A stretch of 6,935 nucleotides of DNA from an uncultured Clostridium sp. (GTDB lineage Bacteria > Bacillota_A > Clostridia > Lachnospirales > Lachnospiraceae). Each line of letters opens with the position of its first letter. Position 1 is the first letter of the stretch. The DNA lies in NCBI GenBank assembly GCA_945836785.1, contig CAMAMD010000072.1, positions 1 through 6,935 on the forward strand, written 5' to 3'. The translations under genes and the position numbers were made by a program. The notes beneath the pieces were generated by a model. That model saw only the letters and a program-made list of their open reading frames with translations, did no database searches and had not been told where the DNA came from. Positions 1 through 5,070 of the stretch are shown piece after piece.

Positions 1-60
1 TTTTTATTAGTATGACAACTCCATAAAAGAATATAATTAGAAAATATTGCAAATGTTTGG

Positions 61-89
61 TTCCAATTTAATGCACTGTATGGTATACT
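61..89 (+). promoter_or_regulatory. Candidate extended -10 promoter for the gene run
   Basis: TGGTATACT at 81-89 fits the extended -10 form TGnTATAAT with one mismatch in the hexamer (TATACT). Seventeen bases upstream is TTCCAA at 61-66, a poor -35 (3 of 6 matches to TTGACA), which is tolerable for an extended -10 promoter. Transcription would begin near position 96. This is read from consensus only. A TATAAT at 32-37 lacks a correctly spaced -35 and is less convincing. Confidence 0.45.
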
Positions 90-147
90 TAATCTGGTTT
101 TGTATGAGCGAAATCGGATTTGATTGAAAAATACGAATAAATGGTGA

Positions 148-153
148 TAGGAG
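148..153 (+). promoter_or_regulatory. Ribosome binding site that sets the chorismate mutase start
   Basis: TAGGAG lies 11 bases before the ATG at 165. An in-frame ATG at 141 lies upstream of this site and has no Shine-Dalgarno of its own. It would add eight residues (MVIGVIAR) before the usual chorismate mutase N-terminus MDLNTIR. The site therefore favours 165, although the spacing is a little longer than ideal. Confidence 0.6.
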
Positions 154-164
154 TAATTGCTCGT

Positions 165-743
165 ATGGATTTGAATACTATCAGAAAAAATATAAATGAA
201 ATTGATGATGAAATGAAAAGATTGTTTGACGCAAGGCTCGTTTGCTCCGAACAGGTGGCAAGCGTGAAAATGGCAGAGCATGATGAGGTGTTTAAACCTC
301 AGCGTGAAAGGGAAATCGCAGAGCGGTTCTCAGGAGAAGAAGATATATGGTATCTTCCTTATATAAAAAAAGTGATTCAGATAAGCAGAAAGTATCAGTA
401 CAAGGCATTTGTTGATGTTGGACAGGTGGATGAAGCATTCTATATATGGATTGATTCTGTGGATGCGGGAAATACCCTCGCATTATCGCAGGGAGGAAAA
501 TTGACACTGGTTGTCAGAACCGATCCGATGGAGGAACACGGATTGGCTGTGGGCAGTGCTCTGTCCGTTATATCTGATACCGGGTTGAAAATCATGAAAC
601 TTGCATATGATGACTCAAAAAATGAGATAAATATTGCGTTATGGATTGAAAATACGGAGCAACAGAGACAGGAAGCGTATATGCTTGCCTATATGTTGTA
701 TAAGGAAAGCGTTACTGGAAATATAGCAGGACAAAATAAATAG
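165..743 (+). CDS. Chorismate mutase (AroQ type) with ACT-like C-terminal region
   Basis: A 192-residue cytoplasmic protein. Residues 1-80 form an AroQ-type all-helical chorismate mutase domain, which converts chorismate to prephenate for phenylalanine and tyrosine. Compared with the E. coli PheA mutase domain, the active-site residues are visible as R7 (R11), R24 (R28), K35 (K39), R47-E48 (R51-E52), and S74 and Q78 (S84, Q88). The position of E. coli D48 is K44, which varies in the family; E. coli TyrA has valine there. Residues about 112-182 read like a beta-alpha-beta-beta-alpha-beta ACT fold: LTLVVRTDP, then a helix GSALSVISDTGLKIMKL, then EINIALWIE and a final helix. This resembles the regulatory ACT domain of PheA, yet no prephenate dehydratase domain lies between. 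The mutase call is firm; the ACT reading is inference. The stop overlaps the pyrC ribosome binding site, so it is probably co-translated with pyrC. The start at 165 is chosen from the ribosome binding site and family N-terminus. Confidence 0.85.
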   Translation: MDLNTIRKNINEIDDEMKRLFDARLVCSEQVASVKMAEHDEVFKPQREREIAERFSGEEDIWYLPYIKKVIQISRKYQYKAFVDVGQVDEAFYIWIDSVDAGNTLALSQGGKLTLVVRTDPMEEHGLAVGSALSVISDTGLKIMKLAYDDSKNEINIALWIENTEQQRQEAYMLAYMLYKESVTGNIAGQNK

Positions 744-747
744 GAGG
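742..747 (+). promoter_or_regulatory. pyrC ribosome binding site overlapping the preceding stop codon
   Basis: AGGAGG, a full-strength Shine-Dalgarno, shares its first two bases with the TAG stop (741-743) of the chorismate mutase gene and sits six bases before the pyrC ATG at 754. Ribosomes ending on the first gene are positioned to start on pyrC, which suggests coupled translation. Confidence 0.8.
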
Positions 748-753
748 ATAGAG

Positions 754-2058
754 ATGGTAATTCGTGGCGGACATGTGATAGATCCGGAAACGGGTTTGCA
801 TGAGAAAGCGGATGTGCTGATTGTACAGGACAGAATCAAGCAGATCTATGTTTATAGTAAGGGTGAACAATGGACGGGAAGCGATGAGCTTGTAATGAAT
901 GCTGAGGGGATGTATGTCATGCCGGGCTTTATTGATTTGCATGTGCATTTCCGGGATCCGGGTCTCACTTATAAGGAGGATATTGTAACTGGTTCCAGAG
1001 CAGCGGCGGCAGGCGGGGTCACAACCGTGTGTGCGATGCCAAATACAAAACCGGTCGTTGACTCGGTTGAGACATTGCAGTATGTCATGGATAAAGCAGA
1101 AAAAGGGGCATATGTCCACGTGCGTCAGGTGTCGGCCATTACGAAGGGTATGGAAGGCAAGGAACTGGTTGATATGAAAGCAATGCTTGATGCGGGGGCG
1201 GTGGCGTTCTCCGAGGATGGCAAGAGCGTGATGGATATCAATGTATATCGGGAGGCCATGAAACAGGCTGCAAAGCACCATGCTGTCATTATGGCACATT
1301 GTGAAGATAAGAATCTGGTGGGAAAGGGAGTTTTAAATGAGGGCGTTGCTTCGGAACGTTATCAGGTGTCGGGAATCCCAAATTCGGTGGAGGATGTGAT
1401 TACTGCAAGGGATATCTTCCTTGCACACGAAACAGGAGCGAAGCTTCATCTCTGTCATTGTTCTACCATTGGAACCGTAGAGCTTATGCGTATGGCAAAA
1501 CGTCTGGGGGCGGATGTGACGGCTGAGGTTTGCCCGCATCATTTCACGCTGACCGATGCGGATATTAAAGAACCGAACAGTAATTATAAAATGAATCCGC
1601 CTCTTCGGAAAGAGGAGGATGTACAGGCACTTATCGGCGGTCTTGTGGATGGCACGATGCAGACCATTTCGACGGACCATGCACCGCATTCCGATGAGGA
1701 AAAGGCGGCGTATTTTGACAAGGCACCGTTTGGCATTGTCGGTCTTGAAACATCGGCGGCACTGACCTATACGGCACTGGTGTCCACAGGCTTGATGGAT
1801 ATTATGGATATGGCAAGGAAAATGAGCTACAATCCGGCACATGTTATCGGAATTGACGAGGAGTACGGAAAGCTTACCGTGGGTGCGAAAGCAGATGTGG
1901 TTATTTTTGACCCGCAGGAGGAGTGGACGGTAGATCCAAGGAAGTTTGAGTCAAAGGGACATAACACGCCGTATGCCGGACAGACGTTAAAGGGAAAAGT
2001 AAAAACTACGATTGTGGACGGAGAACTCCGTTACAACGGATGTATTATAGAACGATAG
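754..2058 (+). CDS. pyrC: Dihydroorotase, class I
   Basis: A 434-residue cytoplasmic zinc amidohydrolase that cyclises N-carbamoyl-L-aspartate to L-dihydroorotate, the third step of UMP synthesis. The metal-site motifs occur in the expected order. DLHVHFRDPG gives H63 and H65, with R67 for substrate. FSEDG gives D155, the bridging aspartate typical of class I enzymes in place of carbamylated lysine. MAHCED gives H182, LHLCHCST gives H235, and STDHAPH gives the catalytic D308. MNPPLR, another class I hallmark, precedes the last motif. The length matches the usual 425-435 residues and nothing is missing, so the enzyme should be active. The N- and C-terminal segments form the small beta domain seen in amidohydrolases. 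It is followed after 25 bases by pyrF, with AGGAGG at 2071-2076. Allantoinase and hydantoinase are close relatives, but the motifs and pyr neighbours make dihydroorotase secure. Confidence 0.97.
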   Translation: MVIRGGHVIDPETGLHEKADVLIVQDRIKQIYVYSKGEQWTGSDELVMNAEGMYVMPGFIDLHVHFRDPGLTYKEDIVTGSRAAAAGGVTTVCAMPNTKPVVDSVETLQYVMDKAEKGAYVHVRQVSAITKGMEGKELVDMKAMLDAGAVAFSEDGKSVMDINVYREAMKQAAKHHAVIMAHCEDKNLVGKGVLNEGVASERYQVSGIPNSVEDVITARDIFLAHETGAKLHLCHCSTIGTVELMRMAKRLGADVTAEVCPHHFTLTDADIKEPNSNYKMNPPLRKEEDVQALIGGLVDGTMQTISTDHAPHSDEEKAAYFDKAPFGIVGLETSAALTYTALVSTGLMDIMDMARKMSYNPAHVIGIDEEYGKLTVGAKADVVIFDPQEEWTVDPRKFESKGHNTPYAGQTLKGKVKTTIVDGELRYNGCIIER

Positions 2059-2083
2059 TGCAATGACATAAGGAGGAAATAAG

Positions 2084-3010
2084 ATGATTGACAAATTAAT
2101 TGAAAATATTACAAAAAAGGATGCACCGATTGTGGTGGGACTTGATCCGATGCTTGCATATGTACCGGAGCATATTCAGAAGAAAGCGTATGCAGAATAT
2201 GGTGAAACATTAAAAGGAGCTGCCGAGGCGATATGGGAGTATAACAAAGGTATTATTGATGCCACATATGATTTGATTCCTGCGGTTAAGCCGCAGATTG
2301 CCATGTATGAGCAGTTTGGTATAGAAGGTCTGATTGCATTTCATAGAACCTGCGAGTATGCGAAGAGTAAGGGATTGGTTATAATTGGTGACATTAAACG
2401 AGGGGATATCGGTTCCACATCAACGGCATATGCAGTTGGACATCTGGGCAAGGTACAGGTGGGTGCAAATACCTATGCTGGTTTTGATGAGGATTTTGTG
2501 ACTGTCAACCCGTATCTGGGAACTGACGGTGTAAAACCATTTGTAGATGTATGTAAGGAATATGATAAAGGGATTTTTGTGCTTGTAAAAACTTCAAATC
2601 CGTCTTCTGGAGAATTTCAGGATAAGCTTGTAGACGGAAGACCGCTGTATGAGCTGGTGGCAGAGAAAGTGGTTGAATGGGGCGAGCAGTGTATGGGAGA
2701 TACTTACAGTAATGTGGGCTGTGTTGTCGGTGCCACATATCCTGAGATGGGTAAGGTTCTCCGCAAGCTGATGCCAAAGACATATATATTAGTTCCGGGT
2801 TACGGTGCACAGGGCGGAAAGGCTGAAGATTTGGTACATTATTTTAATGATGATGGACTGGGTGCAATCGTCAATTCTTCAAGAGGTATTATTGCAGCGT
2901 ATAAGCAGGAAAAATATGCCGCATTTGGTGCGGAAAATTATGCGGATGCAAGCCGTCAGGCTGTCGTTGACATGATTGCGGATATTAACGGTGCGAGAGC
3001 GGCAAGATAG
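2084..3010 (+). CDS. pyrF: Orotidine 5'-phosphate decarboxylase, type 2
   Basis: A 308-residue cytoplasmic TIM-barrel enzyme that decarboxylates OMP to UMP, the last step of the de novo pathway. The catalytic array is visible: D21 in VGLDP and K69 in AVKPQ, then the D-x-K-x-x-D motif as D103, K105 and D108 within IIGDIKRGDIGST. Phosphate-binding elements follow as VPGYGAQGG (about 237-245) and NSSRGII with R267. The length and the DIKRGDIGSTS signature place it in the longer type 2 family (often near 280-310 residues), as opposed to the type 1 enzyme of about 235 residues found in Bacillus. A strong Shine-Dalgarno, AGGAGG at 2071-2076, lies seven bases before the ATG. It stands 22 bases before pyrK in a continuous pyr run. 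No defects seen. Confidence 0.96.
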   Translation: MIDKLIENITKKDAPIVVGLDPMLAYVPEHIQKKAYAEYGETLKGAAEAIWEYNKGIIDATYDLIPAVKPQIAMYEQFGIEGLIAFHRTCEYAKSKGLVIIGDIKRGDIGSTSTAYAVGHLGKVQVGANTYAGFDEDFVTVNPYLGTDGVKPFVDVCKEYDKGIFVLVKTSNPSSGEFQDKLVDGRPLYELVAEKVVEWGEQCMGDTYSNVGCVVGATYPEMGKVLRKLMPKTYILVPGYGAQGGKAEDLVHYFNDDGLGAIVNSSRGIIAAYKQEKYAAFGAENYADASRQAVVDMIADINGARAAR

Positions 3011-3021
3011 GAATCTGGAAC

Positions 3022-3026
3022 GGAGG
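3022..3026 (+). promoter_or_regulatory. Ribosome binding site that sets the pyrK start
   Basis: GGAGG sits six bases before the ATG at 3033. The frame stays open upstream to an ATG at 2976, but that start would overlap the end of pyrF and add 19 residues of basic sequence unlike the PyrK family. The start at 3033 is preferred. Confidence 0.8.
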
Positions 3027-3032
3027 ACGAAC

Positions 3033-3797
3033 ATGGGTAAGATAAAAATGACAGCCAATATTGTCAGACAGGATAATATTGCAACGGATATATATTCCAT
3101 GGTGCTGTCAGCGGCAGAGATTGCCGCACAGGCAAAACCGGGACAATTTATAGATCTTTATTCGGCAGATGGAAGCAGACTGTTGCCACGGCCAATCAGT
3201 ATCTGTGAGATTGACAGGCAGGCAGGAACCTTGAGAATCGTATACAGAATCGCCGGAAAGGGAACAAAGGAATTCTCAACGCTCACATCAGAGCATACAG
3301 TGGATATCTTAGGACCGCTTGGAAATGGTTTTACACCTGAGGGTAAAAAAGCCATTTTGATTGGCGGTGGTATCGGGATTCCTCCAATGCTTGAACTGGC
3401 AAAGGAACTTAATTGTGAGAAATCCATTGTACTTGGTTATCGGGATGAAGAATTTTTGTCGGAGGAATTTAAGGCGTATGGGGATGTCTATATGTCGAGT
3501 GACAACGGAGCATTTGGTGTAAAAGGTACTGTGCTGGATGCAATCCGGGAGTATGGTATCGAAGGAGATATCATTTATGCATGCGGTCCTACGCCGATGC
3601 TCAAGGCATTACAAACATATGCACTTGAGCATGGTATCACGGCACAGCTTTCACTGGAAGAAAAGATGGCATGCGGTGTGGGTGCCTGCCTTGCCTGTGT
3701 ATGTAAGTCAAAAGAGATAGATGATCATTCCAAGGTACACAATAAACGGGTATGTAAGGATGGACCTGTATTTTATGCCGGGGAGGTGGAGTTCTGA
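3033..3797 (+). CDS. pyrK: Dihydroorotate dehydrogenase B, electron transfer subunit
   Basis: A 254-residue iron-sulfur flavoprotein of the ferredoxin-reductase fold. It passes electrons from the FMN of PyrD through a 2Fe-2S cluster and FAD to NAD+, forming a PyrD2-PyrK2 complex in the cytoplasm. Residues 1-100 are the FAD-binding barrel, with the RPISI motif (53-57) that holds flavin and a YRIAGKGT segment following it. The NAD-binding lobe begins at LIGGGIGIPPML (109-120) and includes YACGPTPML (182-190). Near the C-terminus C214, C219, C222 and C241 are spaced as the 2Fe-2S ligands of PyrK. C224 is an extra cysteine of the CxxCxC type that I regard as ordinary for the family. The length fits the usual 250-260 residues. 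The gene ends in TGATG overlap with pyrD, so the two subunits are translationally coupled, as suits a fixed-ratio complex. Confidence 0.95.
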   Translation: MGKIKMTANIVRQDNIATDIYSMVLSAAEIAAQAKPGQFIDLYSADGSRLLPRPISICEIDRQAGTLRIVYRIAGKGTKEFSTLTSEHTVDILGPLGNGFTPEGKKAILIGGGIGIPPMLELAKELNCEKSIVLGYRDEEFLSEEFKAYGDVYMSSDNGAFGVKGTVLDAIREYGIEGDIIYACGPTPMLKALQTYALEHGITAQLSLEEKMACGVGACLACVCKSKEIDDHSKVHNKRVCKDGPVFYAGEVEF

Positions 3798-4699
3798 TGA
3801 ATACAAGCGTAAATATAGCCGGTGTGGAATTGAAAAATCCGATTACGGTGGCATCCGGTACATTTGGTTCCGGTATGGAGTATGCGGAATTTGTGGATCT
3901 GAGCAGGCTTGGTGCGGTGACGACAAAAGGCGTGGCAAATGTACCATGGCCGGGAAATCCGACACCGAGAATTGCGGAAACATATGGTGGGATGATGAAT
4001 GCAATCGGATTGCAGAACCCGGGAATCGATACTTTTATCGAGCGTGATATTCCATTTTTACAAGACAAGAATACAAAAATTATTGTGAATGTTTGCGGGA
4101 AAAGTACAGATGATTATGTAGAGGTTGTGGAAAGACTGGCGGATCAGCCTGTTGATTTGCTGGAAATCAATGTGTCGTGTCCGAATGTAAAAGAGGGCGG
4201 AATTGCCTTTGGTCAGGATCCACATGCACTATACGACATTACAAAGGCAATAAAAGCAAAGGCAAAACAGCCGGTTATTATGAAGCTCTCTCCGAATGTG
4301 ACGGATATCACCGAGATGGCGAAGGCTGCGGAAGCGGCGGGGGCAGATGCATTGTCGCTGATTAATACGCTGACCGGAATGAAAATAGATGTGAACAAAA
4401 GAACATTTGCGGTTGCAAATAAAACGGCAGGTGTTTCGGGACCTGCAATTAAACCGATTGCTGTGCGGATGGTGTATCAGGTGGCAAATGCGGTAAAGCT
4501 TCCGATTATAGGCATGGGAGGCTGTATGTGTGTTGAGGATGCACTGGAATTTATTATGGCAGGTGCGACGGCTGTAGCTGTCGGTACAGCAAATTTTCAT
4601 AATCCGTATGCGACTGTGGAGATTATAGAGGGCATTGAAGAATATATGAAAAAGAATCATGTGGAAGATATCAATGACCTGATAGGTTGTGTAAAATAA
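3797..4699 (+). CDS. pyrD: Dihydroorotate dehydrogenase B, catalytic subunit (type 1B)
   Basis: A 300-residue FMN-dependent TIM-barrel enzyme that oxidises dihydroorotate to orotate. The type 1B identity is shown by the catalytic cysteine C128 in EINVSCPNVKEGG; class 2 enzymes use serine. The pyrK neighbour agrees. Other family elements are TTKGV with K44, NAIGLQNPG (68-76), the FMN-contacting K163 in VIMKLSPN, SLINT (187-191) and the FMN phosphate loop GMGGCMCVEDALEF (239-252), followed by AVGTANF. The length is normal (300-310). Its ATG overlaps the pyrK TGA by one base, and its Shine-Dalgarno (GGGAGGTG, 3781-3788) lies inside the end of pyrK. In many Firmicutes pyrE follows here; in this window it does not. 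Confidence 0.96.
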   Translation: MNTSVNIAGVELKNPITVASGTFGSGMEYAEFVDLSRLGAVTTKGVANVPWPGNPTPRIAETYGGMMNAIGLQNPGIDTFIERDIPFLQDKNTKIIVNVCGKSTDDYVEVVERLADQPVDLLEINVSCPNVKEGGIAFGQDPHALYDITKAIKAKAKQPVIMKLSPNVTDITEMAKAAEAAGADALSLINTLTGMKIDVNKRTFAVANKTAGVSGPAIKPIAVRMVYQVANAVKLPIIGMGGCMCVEDALEFIMAGATAVAVGTANFHNPYATVEIIEGIEEYMKKNHVEDINDLIGCVK

Positions 4700-4727
4700 A
4701 AGCAGAATGGATAGAATAAGATAAGTT

Positions 4728-5066
4728 ATGAGAATGATAAAAAGAAAACGATATTATTTTTCGGATTCTTCAATCGCATCAGATACGGTGATTGCCTTTG
4801 TGATGGGTGGGATATCATTTGCTATCGAATTAATCGGTATCGTGATGTCCGTGATATCAAAGGGACATATTCCGGGTATATTTGGAATGTTATATATTTG
4901 TGCGATTCTATTGTCCGCCGTAGGCGAAGTGTTTGCCTGGATAGGAAATAAGGCGCAGGAGGGCGGCGTCAAAGGGAAGAGAATTTCGATTGCATTAAAT
5001 ATCATTACTTTTGTGATACCGGTGGGTATTGTGCTGCTTGGATTAATTGGGGCAGGAGGACAGTAA
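4728..5066 (+). CDS. Small three-helix membrane protein of unknown function
   Basis: A 112-residue protein with a short basic N-terminus (MRMIKRKRYYF) and three hydrophobic segments at about 19-43, 50-73 and 86-108, joined by short polar loops (SKGH around 44-47; NKAQEGGVKGKR at 74-85). By the positive-inside rule the N-terminus and the second loop would be cytoplasmic. No catalytic motif or signal cleavage site is visible. The pattern of an F-S/T-D start and three glycine-rich helices recalls small Clostridia membrane proteins such as those labelled DUF6142, but that is from memory and unproved. It begins 28 bases after pyrD with no good Shine-Dalgarno; ATG 4734 is an equally possible start that would drop two residues. 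The strong ribosome binding site of the next gene lies inside its last codons. The codon use resembles its neighbours. I judge it a real gene because of its membrane topology and tight fit between two genes. Confidence 0.75.
   Translation: MRMIKRKRYYFSDSSIASDTVIAFVMGGISFAIELIGIVMSVISKGHIPGIFGMLYICAILLSAVGEVFAWIGNKAQEGGVKGKRISIALNIITFVIPVGIVLLGLIGAGGQ
5054..5059 (+). promoter_or_regulatory. Ribosome binding site of the aminopeptidase, inside the preceding gene
   Basis: AGGAGG is embedded in the codons for the last glycines of the small membrane protein, 11 bases before the ATG at 5071. The stop of that gene (5064-5066) falls between site and start, so a ribosome finishing the membrane protein passes directly over it. 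The position supports 5071 as start. Confidence 0.7.
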
Positions 5067-5070
5067 AACT

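Larger units (their letters stand above)
1..164 (+). other. Upstream non-coding region and leader of the gene run
   Basis: AT-rich stretch with no supported gene. It opens with a short T-run that could be the tail of a terminator of a gene to the left, but the stem would lie outside the window. It holds the best promoter candidate (extended -10 at 81-89) and, if that is used, a leader of roughly 70 bases before the first start codon. I see no sequence resembling a PyrR-binding RNA element, no terminator hairpin with a U-run, and no leader peptide, so pyrimidine-responsive attenuation is not visible here. Confidence 0.5.

Noticed and set aside
12..37. ATGACA (12-17) and TATAAT (32-37) as a second promoter
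   Set aside because: Both hexamers look good but only 14 bases separate them, too few for a standard sigma-A promoter. It cannot be excluded but is weaker than the extended -10 downstream.
131..166. Inverted repeat ATACGA (131-136) and TCGTAT (161-166) that could cover the ribosome binding site and start codon of the first gene
   Set aside because: Six pairs with a 24-base loop occur readily by chance in AT-rich DNA, and the stem does not extend. A smaller GAGT/GCTC stem at 151-162 is only four pairs. No support for a regulatory role.
712..1299. 195-codon open frame on the minus strand opposite pyrC, and other antisense open frames across the window
   Set aside because: They lie inside well-supported genes, give His/Cys/Arg-rich sequences typical of antisense reading, and lack ribosome binding sites and family resemblance.
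3702..3704. Extra cysteine C224 beside the 2Fe-2S ligands of PyrK
   Set aside because: A CxxCxC form near this cluster is, to my knowledge, common in PyrK proteins, so it is not a sign of a changed cluster.
4669..4697. Possible promoter in the end of pyrD (TAAAAT at 4692-4697) for the membrane protein and peptidase
   Set aside because: No reasonable -35 at the right distance (TATCAA at 4669-4674) and no extended -10 TG in the right place. The sequence overlaps the lysine codon and stop of pyrD, which explains it.
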